DNA of 64,000 nt. Origin: Streptomyces filipinensis (lineage in GTDB: Bacteria; Actinomycetota; Actinomycetes; Streptomycetales; Streptomycetaceae). Of the stretch, positions 25,309 through 34,610 are shown piece by piece (within the stretch, counting starts at the first letter, position 1; each line of letters opens with the position of its first letter). The notes under the pieces were generated by a model that was given only the letters and a program-made list of their open reading frames with translations, ran no database searches and was not told where the DNA came from. Where the stretch lies: positions 91,992 through 155,991 of the forward strand of contig NZ_BMTD01000021.1 in assembly GCF_014649495.1 (NCBI RefSeq), in the 5' to 3' direction. Both the position numbers and the translations under genes were made by a program.

Positions 25309-26549
25309 CAGGCCACGGGCAGTTCGAGCAGACCGTCGATCGTCGAGGTCGCGGGCTTGGAACGGACCTCATCGGCGGCGACCGCGAGCCGCAGCCCCGG
25401 CAGCCGCTCGAACAGACAGCCCAGCGCGATCTCCAGCTCCAGGCGCGCCAGATTCTGGCCCAGGCACTGGTGCACCCCGAAGCCGAACGCCAGATGGTGG
25501 CGCGCGGAACGGTCCCAGTCCAGGCTGTCCGGCGCCGCGAAGACCGTCCCGTCCCGATTGGTGATCGCCGTCATGATGATGACGCCCTCGCCGGCCCGGA
25601 TCGTCCGGCCGGCCACCTCGATGTCCTCCACCGCCACCCGCAGCATCCCGTTCTGCACGGACAGATACCGCAGCAGCTCCTCCACCACGACGGCCATCGG
25701 CGTCTTCCGGGACCGCAGGGCCGCCAGCTGCTCGGGATGGCGCAGCAGCGTGAACACGCCGAGCGAGATCATGTTGGCCGTCGTCTCGTGCCCCGCCGCC
25801 AGCAGCATCCCCGACAGCGCCACCAGCTCCTGGCGGCCCAGAGGACCGTTCGGGGTGTCCATCTGCATCAGCTCGTCGAGCAGCCCGTCGCCCGGCTCAC
25901 GCCGCTTGCGGTCGACCAACTCGCCCATGTAACGCTCAAGTTCCTGCCGGGCCCGGGCGACCTCGTCCACCGTCTGGCCGCGCAGCAGCCGCTCGGAGGC
26001 CGCCTCGAAGAACTCGTGGTCGTCGTAGGGCACACCGAGCAGCGAGCAGATCACCATGGACGGCATCGGCAGCGCGAAGGCCGAGACCAGCTCCGCCGGC
26101 GGCCCCTGCCGCTCCATCGCGTCGAGCAGCTGGTCCACGATCTGCTGGATCCGCGGGCGCATCGAGGCGTTCTGCTTCAGCGTGAAGTGCGGGATCAGCA
26201 GCCGGCGCTGGGCGTTGTGCGCGGGGTCGTCGACGGAGATCAGCGGCACCCCCCGCGCCCTGACCTTGGCGAACTGCTCGCTCGGCGCCGGGAACCCGGG
26301 CTGTGTGCGGTCGCAGGACAGACGCGGGTCGGACAGCAGGTCACGAGCCAGCGCGTGCCCCGTGACGGCCCAGGCCGCCCGCCCGTCGTACAGCGTGACC
26401 CGGCCGATCGGGTACGACTCGCGCAGCGGGCCGTAGCCCGCGGGCGGCTGGTAGGGGCAGCTGCGGGCCTGCGGGAAGGGGACGGGAGTCCCCTGAGCGG
26501 CGGTGGCGCCGGGGTCCTGAATCCCCGTGTGCGTCGTGGACTGCGTCAT
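25305..26549 (-). CDS. Cytochrome P450 (CYP105-like)
   Basis: 414 aa, normal length for a bacterial class I P450. The I-helix motif is LAAGHETTANM, the K-helix is EELLRYL (ExxR), and the heme loop is FGFGVHQCLGQNLARLELE with the cysteine ligand. The heme-loop and ETT patterns resemble CYP105 members, which hydroxylate many secondary metabolites and xenobiotics. It overlaps the ferredoxin (ATGA) and is itself overlapped by a small upstream membrane-protein frame. A tailoring role in the adjacent cluster is plausible but unproven. Confidence 0.92.
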   Translation of the reverse strand: MTQSTTHTGIQDPGATAAQGTPVPFPQARSCPYQPPAGYGPLRESYPIGRVTLYDGRAAWAVTGHALARDLLSDPRLSCDRTQPGFPAPSEQFAKVRARGVPLISVDDPAHNAQRRLLIPHFTLKQNASMRPRIQQIVDQLLDAMERQGPPAELVSAFALPMPSMVICSLLGVPYDDHEFFEAASERLLRGQTVDEVARARQELERYMGELVDRKRREPGDGLLDELMQMDTPNGPLGRQELVALSGMLLAAGHETTANMISLGVFTLLRHPEQLAALRSRKTPMAVVVEELLRYLSVQNGMLRVAVEDIEVAGRTIRAGEGVIIMTAITNRDGTVFAAPDSLDWDRSARHHLAFGFGVHQCLGQNLARLELEIALGCLFERLPGLRLAVAADEVRSKPATSTIDGLLELPVAW

Positions 26550-26884
26550 GGCTCGGATCGCCTCGCAATTGCTCGGTAGTGGGGGGCGGAGTCGGTGGTT
26601 CCGTGCTCACCCGACATTTGATGCTCGGTGCACCCATCCAGCACACCCGAAGAACCAGCCAGTTCCGCACCGCGCCGGACAAGACCAAAACCGGCAGTGA
26701 CGATGGCGAGGATTACGGCAACGCCGCACACGTTGACGGCGTCCGCTGCAGCAGATCTCCAACCAGGAGCGAGCGGACCTCCAGAAGAAACCCAGAACGG
26801 GGTGCTGAGGATCCAGACGAGAACCAGATACGCAAAGAAAAGACCCCCGCAACCGTGCCCCTTCCACGGAGCCGTTTGGCGCAT
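26546..26884 (-). CDS. Putative small membrane protein upstream of P450
   Basis: 112-aa frame beginning at ATG 26884 with two hydrophobic segments (LFFAYLVLVWILSTPFWV and VNVCGVAVILAIVTAGFGLV) followed by a polar tail. Its TGA overlaps the P450 ATG (ATGA), which suggests translational coupling. Third-position GC is lower than in neighbouring genes, as for recently acquired sequence. No family is recognised. It could be a membrane partner of the P450 or a chance frame. Confidence 0.45.
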   Translation of the reverse strand: MRQTAPWKGHGCGGLFFAYLVLVWILSTPFWVSSGGPLAPGWRSAAADAVNVCGVAVILAIVTAGFGLVRRGAELAGSSGVLDGCTEHQMSGEHGTTDSAPHYRAIARRSEP

Positions 26885-26906
26885 AACAGATCCGCCCGCC
26901 CCTCGT

Positions 26907-29330
26907 TCAGCCCTTCCCTGACGACGTCGAGCGCTGTGCCTGACGCAGGTGACCGCGCAGCAGGGCGCGCAGCCGGGGCAGGGGAGCACGAGCGCCCGAG
27001 GCATCGAGGAACTCCCCGACGCTCCACGTGATCAGGGCGCCCTGGCGGGAGAGGTAGAGGCCGACCCGGTCGACGCCGTACGCGTCGTCGTAGTCGAGCA
27101 GCAGGTACCCGGCGAGCTGCTGCACGGCGGAGCGGTGGATCGTGTGGGGGCGGGTCGTGGCCTTGCAGTCGATGAGCAGTCCTCCCACGATGAAGTCCGC
27201 GTCCGCCCCGCCGAGGTCGCCGCTGCCGGCGAAGACGGGCCCGCACACACGCTGCTCGGCCGGTAGCCGCCGGAACCCGGCGAAGGGCTGTTCTGCCAGT
27301 TCCATCTGCTCGGCGATGTCCTCCAGCACATACGCCGGCACCGCCGCCGTCAGATGATCCAGCATGGTGTGCTCATCGGCCAGGGCGAGCAGGTTCCGGC
27401 GCCGGGAGAAGACGCCGTTGCGGTAGAGGGCCTCGTAGAACCCCGCCACGTGACACAGCCGGGTCAGTTCCTCCTCACCCAGCCGGTGCGCACCCTCCAG
27501 GTGGGCCTGAAGACGGGCGAGCAACTGGGTCCCGGCCGTGTGCAAGGCCCGGCGCACCCGAGGACCGGGAGCGCCCTCGATGGGGAGCGGAGCGCTGAGA
27601 AGCTCCACGCCTGCGGCGACCGCGCCTCCGGGGCCGCAGCCGAGACCGAGCCGCAGGCGGTAGTCGATGGTGTGCCCGAGAGCCGCATAGTCGGGGCGTC
27701 GCTCGTCCATGGGCTGCACCGCGGGCGGAAGTCCCCGCGACCGCTGCAGGTAGGAGCCGACCACCCGCTCCGTACGCGGCAGATGCCGGGCCAGGAACAC
27801 GGACATCGGCGAGCGCGGGTACTGCAGCTGCCCCGTCAGCGGCAGCGCGGCCAGCGGCACACCCTGCGGCGTACTCGTCACCCACGCGCGCGACGCCTGC
27901 CGAATGTGGGCCTCGGCCCACTGGATCCCCCTCGTGTCCAGCACCTCGCGAGCCCGCGTCACCGCCACGTAGATCAGCCGCGCTTCCGCCGGATGAACAC
28001 CACGCGCACCGGGCTGGTCCACGGCCGGCGTGAACCCGTCCCCGATGCGTACCCTTCTCCACTCGCGGCCCTTGGCCTTGTGCACCGTCGACACCACCAC
28101 CTGCGCGTGGTCCTCGTCGGTCATTCGGTTCACGGCCGCGATGATCTGCTGCGGCCCGTAGGTGTCGACCAGCTCCACGATGGCCTTCAGCTCCGCTGCC
28201 GCGGAGTCCTGCTCGGCGTACTCCTGCACCTCACCCCAGGACGAGAACAAGAACAGCTCATGGTGCGAGGTCCGCCGGCCCGCCTGCAGGTCGACCGCCG
28301 CCTCGGCGATCTTCAACAGAGGCTTGCCGCCCCCGGCCAACGCAACCGCGACACCCTGCTCCAGGAAACGCAGCACCTCGGCGAGCGCGTCCGCGTTCCC
28401 CCGGCACAGCACCGCATCGGGGACCTCGGCCCGGCCCAGTCCCGAGGCCCCGCCGGCCCGCCCGGTCAGCTGCATCGTCGACGCCGCCGCCCGCAGCCAC
28501 CGGTTCGCCACCTCGGCGATGGCCGGCCCGAACCGGAACGACTGCGTCAACTCCAGCTGCCGCCCCGGAAACCCGCTCATGATGTCCTTGGCATGCCGCC
28601 ACTCGTAGATCTGCTGCGCCGGATCCCCGACACACACCCGCTGCGCATCCTGCGCGAGGAAGATCTCCTCCAAGACCGGGTTGGTGTCCTGCGCCTCGTC
28701 CAGCAGCACGAAGTCCGCCGGCAGCCTCGGCCGCGTCAGCGCCCACATCTTCAGGTAGTGGTCGTGCTGAAACGGCAGCCCACCCTCAGGTGAGCAGATG
28801 TCGTCCCACGCCCACCGCGCCCTCTTCAACAGCACTTGGGCCAGATACTGGGCACCCTGATCATCGAGCCCGTTCACCGGCCCCAGATGCCGCGCCGCCA
28901 CCTGGTCGTCCGTGCTGTAGCAAAAACGCCGCACCATCTCCATCACGAGCCGCGCCTGCGTCGTCGCCCTCAGCCGCCGCTTGCCGACCGCCAGGTCGCG
29001 GTCCAGCCCCAGCAACTTGGCCGTACGCTTCAACGGCATGTGACGAGAGGCATCGAGCCGGTCCTGGAACCGGTGCCCCACCGCTCGGTGGGCCAGCGAA
29101 TGGGACGTACGGCACTGCACGTTCCCCGCGAACCGCCCCCTGGCCTCGTCCGCGATCGGCTTGTTGAAAGCCACGTACAGGCCCCGGCGCCGCGTCGACG
29201 AGCCCATCAGCGCCAGCGTCGACGTCTTGCCCGTACCGGCGCCGGCCACCAGCGCCAGGTCCTGGCCCGCGGCGAACGCCTCCCGGGCCGCCTCCTGCTC
29301 GGCCGTAGCCCTCAAGGACACAGTCGCCAC
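26907..29330 (-). CDS. UvrD-like superfamily 1 helicase with C-terminal PD-(D/E)XK-like nuclease domain
   Basis: 807 aa. Walker A is GAGTGKTST, Walker B is FVLLDEAQDTNPV, helicase motif III-like QQIYEWRHAKD, and VSTVHKAKGREW is motif V. After about residue 560 a second domain ends with GGADADFIVGGLLIDCKAT, the D...(D/E)xK pattern of PD-(D/E)XK nucleases, then a QQLAGYLLL helix. The GTG at 29330 is used because conserved sequence starts there and GGGAGGG is close upstream; a start up to 29 codons earlier is possible. It stands alone, not in an AddAB/RecBCD operon. Likely acts in DNA repair or defence against foreign DNA. Confidence 0.82.
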   Translation of the reverse strand: MATVSLRATAEQEAAREAFAAGQDLALVAGAGTGKTSTLALMGSSTRRRGLYVAFNKPIADEARGRFAGNVQCRTSHSLAHRAVGHRFQDRLDASRHMPLKRTAKLLGLDRDLAVGKRRLRATTQARLVMEMVRRFCYSTDDQVAARHLGPVNGLDDQGAQYLAQVLLKRARWAWDDICSPEGGLPFQHDHYLKMWALTRPRLPADFVLLDEAQDTNPVLEEIFLAQDAQRVCVGDPAQQIYEWRHAKDIMSGFPGRQLELTQSFRFGPAIAEVANRWLRAAASTMQLTGRAGGASGLGRAEVPDAVLCRGNADALAEVLRFLEQGVAVALAGGGKPLLKIAEAAVDLQAGRRTSHHELFLFSSWGEVQEYAEQDSAAAELKAIVELVDTYGPQQIIAAVNRMTDEDHAQVVVSTVHKAKGREWRRVRIGDGFTPAVDQPGARGVHPAEARLIYVAVTRAREVLDTRGIQWAEAHIRQASRAWVTSTPQGVPLAALPLTGQLQYPRSPMSVFLARHLPRTERVVGSYLQRSRGLPPAVQPMDERRPDYAALGHTIDYRLRLGLGCGPGGAVAAGVELLSAPLPIEGAPGPRVRRALHTAGTQLLARLQAHLEGAHRLGEEELTRLCHVAGFYEALYRNGVFSRRRNLLALADEHTMLDHLTAAVPAYVLEDIAEQMELAEQPFAGFRRLPAEQRVCGPVFAGSGDLGGADADFIVGGLLIDCKATTRPHTIHRSAVQQLAGYLLLDYDDAYGVDRVGLYLSRQGALITWSVGEFLDASGARAPLPRLRALLRGHLRQAQRSTSSGKG

Positions 29331-29466
29331 CCCATCCCTCCCACCCGTACCACGCAACTCCCGGACCCCGGCACTGTTTCGGCCGCACACCATCAGCAGG
29401 GCCCCACCCCCTGACACCCTGTCATCTCAGCCGACCCCTGTTGCGGATCTTCGAGAAGGTGGCTGA

Positions 29467-30399
29467 TCAGTGCGCACCCGCTGCCGGATCGGGCCGGCCG
29501 GCGGTGGGCGACGCCGGCCGCCTCTCAGCGCCTGGGGAACGGCTCGCGGTGCGGCGGGCGTGGAAGAGGCCCCAGCGCAGCAGTCCGCGGCGGGTGATGT
29601 CCGTCCACAGGGGCAGGTTGGCCAGCAGGTCGTCGAGGTAGGCGGGGCTGATGGCGCCGCGCAGCTCGGGCGTGCGGCCCCGCACCTCCTGCTCCAAGCG
29701 CGCGTAGTGGGTGGCGAGGTCTGCGCTGCGGTCCTCGAAGTCGCTCTTGAGACCGAGTGCGGACAGTGTCTCCAGGTAGGACGAGGGCGTTGCCAGGCTC
29801 TGCACGCCGAGTCGGGACAGCGCGGGCCGGATGGCCCGGGCCGGGGTCTCCTCGGCCGCCATGATGTCCGAGAAGACCAGCGCTCCGCCCGGTCGCAGGA
29901 CGCGCACGGCCTCGGCCAGCGCGCCGTCCCGGTCCTCGACATGGCACAGGACCTCCAGGGACCAGACCACGTCGAAGCGCTCGGCCTCGTAGGGCAGGTG
30001 GTTGAGGGAGCCGGTGACGACCTCGATCAGGCCGTCCAGCCCGCGTCGGGTGTTGGCCGCGCGGTGGCGCCGGTTGTGCTCCTCGCTGAGGTCCACGGCC
30101 ACCACCCGGCAGCCGAAGCGCTCGGCGAGCGCACGGGCCGAACCGCCGTACCCCGAACCGAGGTCGAGCACGGTGGCATCGGGGCCCAGCAGGTCCGCGA
30201 CCCGGTCCGCGGCGTGCTGCACGGTGCGGTGCGAAGCGCCGGCGATCGCCTCGTGCGGGTGGGCGTACACGCCGACGTGGATGTCCTCACCACCCCAGAC
30301 GGCGTCGTAGAAGGCGTCGACATCGCCGCTCTCGTAGTAGCGGCGGGTTGATTCCTCATGGTCCGCCGCGCTGCTGCCACCGCTGGTGAGATCACTCAT
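29467..30399 (-). CDS. SAM-dependent methyltransferase, sarcosine/dimethylglycine N-methyltransferase-like
   Basis: 310 aa. N-terminal YYESGDVDAFYDAVWGGEDIHVGVY closely resembles sarcosine/dimethylglycine N-methyltransferases of glycine-betaine synthesis. The SAM site is VLDLGSGYGGSARAL, then VVAVDLSEEH, FDVVWSLEVLCHVED and RVLRPGGALVFSDIM. The last 35 residues are a low-complexity Arg/Pro/Ala tail. A complete betaine route would need a glycine methyltransferase, which is not nearby, so either osmoprotectant synthesis or N-methylation of another amine is possible. Single gene. Confidence 0.8.
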   Translation of the reverse strand: MSDLTSGGSSAADHEESTRRYYESGDVDAFYDAVWGGEDIHVGVYAHPHEAIAGASHRTVQHAADRVADLLGPDATVLDLGSGYGGSARALAERFGCRVVAVDLSEEHNRRHRAANTRRGLDGLIEVVTGSLNHLPYEAERFDVVWSLEVLCHVEDRDGALAEAVRVLRPGGALVFSDIMAAEETPARAIRPALSRLGVQSLATPSSYLETLSALGLKSDFEDRSADLATHYARLEQEVRGRTPELRGAISPAYLDDLLANLPLWTDITRRGLLRWGLFHARRTASRSPGAERRPASPTAGRPDPAAGAH

Positions 30400-30624
30400 G
30401 ACGGCTGCATTCCCCGCACCGGCGAGAGCGATTCACCCCACCGGTGAGTGCCCGCGATCGGCGCATCGGCGAGAGGCAGCAGCGGATGGCCGGCCGCCGG
30501 TGTGTTCGGTGTCGCCACCGCCCAAGGTCCTGGCCCGCCCCGAGCGACTCGGTCACCCGCTCAGCCAGGCCTGCTGGATCAGCAGCAGGCGCGGGCCGCG
30601 GCCGACCGCTTCGGGTGGGCGGGA

Positions 30625-31719
30625 TCAGCCCTCCCTGCGCGCGCGGCTGCCCGGGCGGGAGGCGACCCAGGCGCGGATGGTGTCGGCGTTCCAGCAGGGC
30701 CTGCCCCACTTGATGTGGTCGGGCGGGGGCAGCAGGCCGTGCTTGCGATAGGACCGTACGGTGTCCGGCTGCACCCTGATGTATGCCGCGATCTCGCTGT
30801 AGGACCAGGAAGGAGTGGGGGCGGTCCGGGCCGCTCTGGGCCGGCGCTGGTGGTGCGTGACGTCGTGGACCGAGGTAAGGCCGTCAGCGGTGCGCGAGAT
30901 GCCGTCGTCTCGGGTGGGGTCGATGAGGGCCGCGACGGAGATCAGCTCGGGAGCGACCGTCCCGTTGCGCTGCGCCTCGCGGTCGGCCCGCTGGGCCAGT
31001 GCCGCGACGAGCAGTTCCTCGACCGTGGCGGCCGGCAACTGCTCGACGATGGCGGCGGCCAGGCCGGTGAGCGCCGGCCGCTCGGGGCGCCCCTCGACGT
31101 CCGGACCGAACCGGCCGGTCCGGCGGGAGTCCCGCGGCGGGGGTGCGGGGCGGATGCCGCGGTCGGCGACGATGCGCTCGTAGGCCGTGATGTACGGGTG
31201 CTGCTCGGCCGGGCCGATACCGCAAGCGGTCAGGAACGTCACCAGCTGCTCGGCGGTGGGCGGCAGTTTCCTGCGCGCCACGATCCGCCAGGCGGTGGTG
31301 CGCGGCAGGGGCTTGCGCCCGGGGGTGAGGCGGGCGTCGCTCAGCGAGGGAGCGCCGGCCTGCTCGTAGGCGGCGGCCAGGGCGGCGCCGAGGTCGTCCT
31401 CGGTGTGGATGAGGTGGGGAGCCGGGGCCTTGAGATGGCGGAGCCGAGCGCGCTGGGCGGTGCGGCCGCGGGTGCGCAGAAGGCGCGCTCGTGCGTGGTC
31501 GGCCGGGTTGCCCGAGCAGGCGCGCACATAGGCGTCGAGAACGGTCGTCGACGGGGCCGCGGCGCCGGATTCGGCGCGCTGGACGGCGCCGCGGGAGACG
31601 TTGGCGGCCTCGGCCAGGGCACGCTGGGGCAGCCGTGCGGCCCGGCGCAGGGCGACCAGGTGTTCGGCGAGGTGGGCGAAGGGGCGCTCCGGGGCACCCC
31701 CGGCGGGGGAACGGGGCAC
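30625..31719 (-). CDS. DNA-binding protein with two HTH domains (XRE + AlpA/MerR-like)
   Basis: 364 aa. The N-terminal XRE helix-turn-helix is LPQRALAEAANVSRGAVQRAESG (residues 34-56). The C-terminus carries a second DNA-binding wing, WSYSEIAAYIRVQPDTVRSY with HGLLPPPDHIKWGRPCW, as in excisionase/AlpA proteins. Between them is an Ala/Arg-rich middle. It starts 9 nt after the small membrane protein on the same strand, so it is the second gene of an operon. Similar HTH pairs occur in conjugative and actinomycete accessory elements. Target unknown. Confidence 0.7.
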   Translation of the reverse strand: MPRSPAGGAPERPFAHLAEHLVALRRAARLPQRALAEAANVSRGAVQRAESGAAAPSTTVLDAYVRACSGNPADHARARLLRTRGRTAQRARLRHLKAPAPHLIHTEDDLGAALAAAYEQAGAPSLSDARLTPGRKPLPRTTAWRIVARRKLPPTAEQLVTFLTACGIGPAEQHPYITAYERIVADRGIRPAPPPRDSRRTGRFGPDVEGRPERPALTGLAAAIVEQLPAATVEELLVAALAQRADREAQRNGTVAPELISVAALIDPTRDDGISRTADGLTSVHDVTHHQRRPRAARTAPTPSWSYSEIAAYIRVQPDTVRSYRKHGLLPPPDHIKWGRPCWNADTIRAWVASRPGSRARREG

Positions 31720-31728
31720 GGCGGCCGC

Positions 31729-32061
31729 CTACTTGCCCGCGCCGGAGCGCACGGCGGCCTCCACGAAGACCGCCGCCAGACGCCGGCCGCCACCCGCCGT
31801 GGCCAGGGTGGCCGCGCCGATCGCCCCGCAGCCGCTCAGCAGAGCGAACACCGTGTCCAGCGGGGTGCCGGCCAGGAACAGGCCGCTGCCCAGCGCGAGG
31901 AAACACAGGAGCAGGATCAGCGCGTGCGTGGGGCCGAACCGCCCCGCGGCCGCGGTCGCTGCGGCGGTGCCCGCCTGGCCGGAGCCGGCGGTGCAGGAGC
32001 ACGGAGGGACGCTGTCGGCCGCATCCGGGCCGGCCGGGCGGGAGACGAAGAGGTTGCTCAT
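31729..32061 (-). CDS. Small two-helix membrane protein
   Basis: 110 aa. A polar N-terminus with PPCSCTAGSGQ (two cysteines) is followed by two hydrophobic segments, ALILLLCFLALGSGLFLAG and LDTVFALLSGCGAIGAATLA. ATG at 32061. First gene of the operon with the double-HTH protein. The family is not recognised. Comparable actinomycete pairs of a small membrane protein and XRE regulator exist in plasmid-transfer loci. Confidence 0.6.
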   Translation of the reverse strand: MSNLFVSRPAGPDAADSVPPCSCTAGSGQAGTAAATAAAGRFGPTHALILLLCFLALGSGLFLAGTPLDTVFALLSGCGAIGAATLATAGGGRRLAAVFVEAAVRSGAGK

Positions 32062-32719
32062 GGTGCGCAGGAATCCGTCCTGACGGGGCCGCCGGCCGGA
32101 CGCCGGGACCTGGGCTGCTGGTCGCAAAGAAGCGCGGCCCAGGGGCAGTTGGACCCTGCCGGTACAGCGGGCCGCGCGGCACACAGCCTTCCACGCACCG
32201 CCCCCGCCCCGCTTCCCCCCGACTCCCCGTTTGCCCGTTATGGGAAAGTCCGGCCCTGTCGGTGTTCCCCGCACCGCCACTGAAGCGGCCACCCGGCCAG
32301 GGAGCGAACCGCGCGGTGGCGACGACGTCTTCGGCGGCTGCCGGGCCCGCGGCGGCCCACCGTTTGTTCCGGAGGACTTGCGGTCCGGGCCCGATCGGCA
32401 GACGGTGGTGGACAGCACGACACCGACGGCGATCCGCCGGTGTCCTCCTGACGGCTCCCGGTCGCAAGCCCGAACCCGTTCCAGGACCCTGGCAGGCGCG
32501 TTGGACCCGCGCCCGCCGACACGTCGGGCCCACACCGCCCTCGGCGCGGGCCCACCGGCCCACAGTGCCTGGGGCACGCCCGTGGTGTGCACGCCGAGGA
32601 GGAGGCCGAACCGTACACACGCGCCGCACACATGCCCGGAGAACCTGCTGCCGAAGCCGACCTGCTCATCGCCGTAGGGCCGGCCGTGCAAAGACGTCAT
32701 CCCGATGGGCGGACCAGGC
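32062..32719. other. 658-nt region without a supported gene
   Basis: Several frames are open on both strands because of the GC content, but none has a coherent domain, a ribosome site with a plausible start, or a protein-like composition. Presumably the promoter of the 32061 operon plus decayed sequence. Confidence 0.4.
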
Positions 32720-33331
32720 TCACCGACGGAGATGAGCCAGGGCCCCTTCGGCCACGGGGTAGGGACGTTCACGGGGCAGGAGTTGCCGTGCGGCGTCCAG
32801 GTGCCCGCCCAGTACCTGTGCGTGGACGGTACGGGCGAGCGAGGTGACGTCGGTGATGGAGACGATCCACTCGTCGGCGTACAGGCGTGCGGCTTCGCCG
32901 GCGAGGCCGAGCTGGAGCGACCGGTGGGCAAGCGGCTGAAGGCGCAGGTCGCGTTCGGGGTCCCATTGCACCCGGGCCGGAGCCCGCTTCAACTGGCGCT
33001 TCCATGTGGCCTGATCGGCGTGGAGCCCCTGCTCGTAGTGGGACAGGCAGGCGTGTTCCAGCGCCCACTCGAAACCTTCACGGGAGATCTCGACCGCGAG
33101 GACGGTCTCCTGCCCTTCCTTGGTGCCCCACCCGCAGCGGTACATCATCCACAGGAACGACGGCTTGATCCAGGTCATCCGGTCCCGCTGCCACACCGCC
33201 GGGAAACGGCCCTCCCGGGCCGCCGGCAGGCCGATCCCCGGGGTGTACGCCTGGTAGACGGTGACCGTGGACTCCGTGTGCAGGGCTCGAATCTGGTACT
33301 TGGGTTCTGCCACAAGGACCAGGGTGGGCAC
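32720..33331 (-). CDS. DUF4291 family protein
   Basis: 203 aa, matching DUF4291: YQIRALHTESTVTVYQAY at the N-terminus, then FPAVWQRDRMTWIKPSFLWMMYRCGW, the conserved block of the family, then a helical C-terminus. Most of the length is the single domain. The molecular function of the family is not established. Monocistronic. Confidence 0.9.
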   Translation of the reverse strand: MPTLVLVAEPKYQIRALHTESTVTVYQAYTPGIGLPAAREGRFPAVWQRDRMTWIKPSFLWMMYRCGWGTKEGQETVLAVEISREGFEWALEHACLSHYEQGLHADQATWKRQLKRAPARVQWDPERDLRLQPLAHRSLQLGLAGEAARLYADEWIVSITDVTSLARTVHAQVLGGHLDAARQLLPRERPYPVAEGALAHLRR

Positions 33332-33631
33332 ACCCGTTCACACGCGCCATCGAATTACCGCGGCGCACGGCCGCCGAGCCCGCGACAGCAGACGAGGGCG
33401 GCGGCGAAGCCGGCGAAGGCGAGGAAGCCGCCGACGGGCCGCCGACGGAGCCACCGACGCCGGCGGCCGTCACCGCACCCCCGGCAGGGCGCACGCCGAT
33501 CGAGACGGGCGGACCGCTCCGCCCGGCGCCGGAACGCGCCTTTGCGCGTCCCCGTGGGTTTCTTGGCCGGAACACGGTGCGCAGGTCCGCTCCCGTACAC
33601 GTTCGGCCCTTCTGACCTCGCGCCATCAGGC

Positions 33632-33668
33632 GAAGAGCCGGAATCCGCCGCGGAGTCCGGCTCTTCGA
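33632..33668. terminator. 12-bp inverted repeat, probable terminator
   Basis: CGAAGAGCCGGA (33632-33643) and TCCGGCTCTTCG (33657-33668) are exact complements around a 13-nt loop. It lies in the 451-nt spacer between divergently placed genes, with no gene ending just before it, so a lost gene or a terminator read from either side is possible. Confidence 0.55.
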
Positions 33669-33782
33669 TGTGCACACGTCCCGGACTTCGGAACCGGCCG
33701 GAGTGGGCGGCCTCATGCGGTGGCGCACCGCTAGGGCATACTGACGCCCCACTCGTGCAACAAAATGTTTAAGGAGGGGCAG

Positions 33783-34361
33783 TTGGCAGCCTGTTTCAGG
33801 ACGGTCACCGAGGTGGGAGAGGCCCATCTCGCCCAAGCGGACGCCCTCGGGCGCGCCTTCCAGGAGGCGATCGCCCCCGCCACCGTCAACTACGACTTCG
33901 CTCACATCCGCGACGCCGCCGCCCTGCTCCCCGACAGCGACATCGTCAAGGTCGTCCGTGGCTGGGGGCTCCAGGAGGAGGCACCGATCCTGGTGATGGC
34001 GCTCTCCCTCAAGGAAGCGGTCCGCCAGGCGCTCCCGCCCGAGGCGGCCCAGGCATCGTTCTGGGACACCGTCGAACGCGGCCTCGTGGACGCCTTCACC
34101 CACCTCGCGGCGCAGGAAGGAGAACCGGGACTGGCCTACTACGAGGAGCAGCCGGACCGCACGAGCTACTACCGCGACCTGTTCTTCGCCCTCCAGGACG
34201 AGGAAGCCGGCGCGTACCTCTACGCCGTCGCCTTCTGCGCCGACGTCACCGTCGGCCTGAGCAAGTCCCGTGCGGGGACCCTGGACCTCATGGACACCGC
34301 ACCGTTCGCGGTCCGGCTCAACGCGATCGTCGTACGCCAAAAGCTCACGAACACGGTCTGA
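33783..34361 (+). CDS. Hypothetical helical protein
   Basis: 192 aa from the TTG at 33783, which has a perfect AAGGAGG 5 nt upstream. An ATG at 33765 would lack this. The sequence is mostly alpha-helical and acidic (AHLAQADALGRAFQEAI; LVMALSLKEAVRQAL), with no transmembrane segments. I recognise no family. Single gene between unrelated neighbours. Confidence 0.65.
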   Translation: MAACFRTVTEVGEAHLAQADALGRAFQEAIAPATVNYDFAHIRDAAALLPDSDIVKVVRGWGLQEEAPILVMALSLKEAVRQALPPEAAQASFWDTVERGLVDAFTHLAAQEGEPGLAYYEEQPDRTSYYRDLFFALQDEEAGAYLYAVAFCADVTVGLSKSRAGTLDLMDTAPFAVRLNAIVVRQKLTNTV

Positions 34362-34610
34362 CCCACCAGGCACAGGTCCCCACGACCGGTCACGGCCCGC
34401 CGTCCCGGGCCGCGGAACCGGACACCGCCGCACGGTGCCGGCACACACCGGCTTCCCGCCACCGTGGCCCTCGGCCCCGTCACCCCCCTCTGATTCCGGT
34501 CCGCCCCGGAGCCGGGCGCGCCCCAAGACCCGGCAGACCCCCGGGCCGGACCTCCGTCCCCGGGCGCCCGAGAGGACCGAGAGGGCACCGGCCCCCGTGC
34601 CGTCCGTCGT

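Noticed and set aside
29467..30399. Methyltransferase as part of the biosynthetic cluster
   Set aside because: Separated by the helicase gene, with no shared operator, and it resembles betaine-type methyltransferases more than tailoring enzymes.
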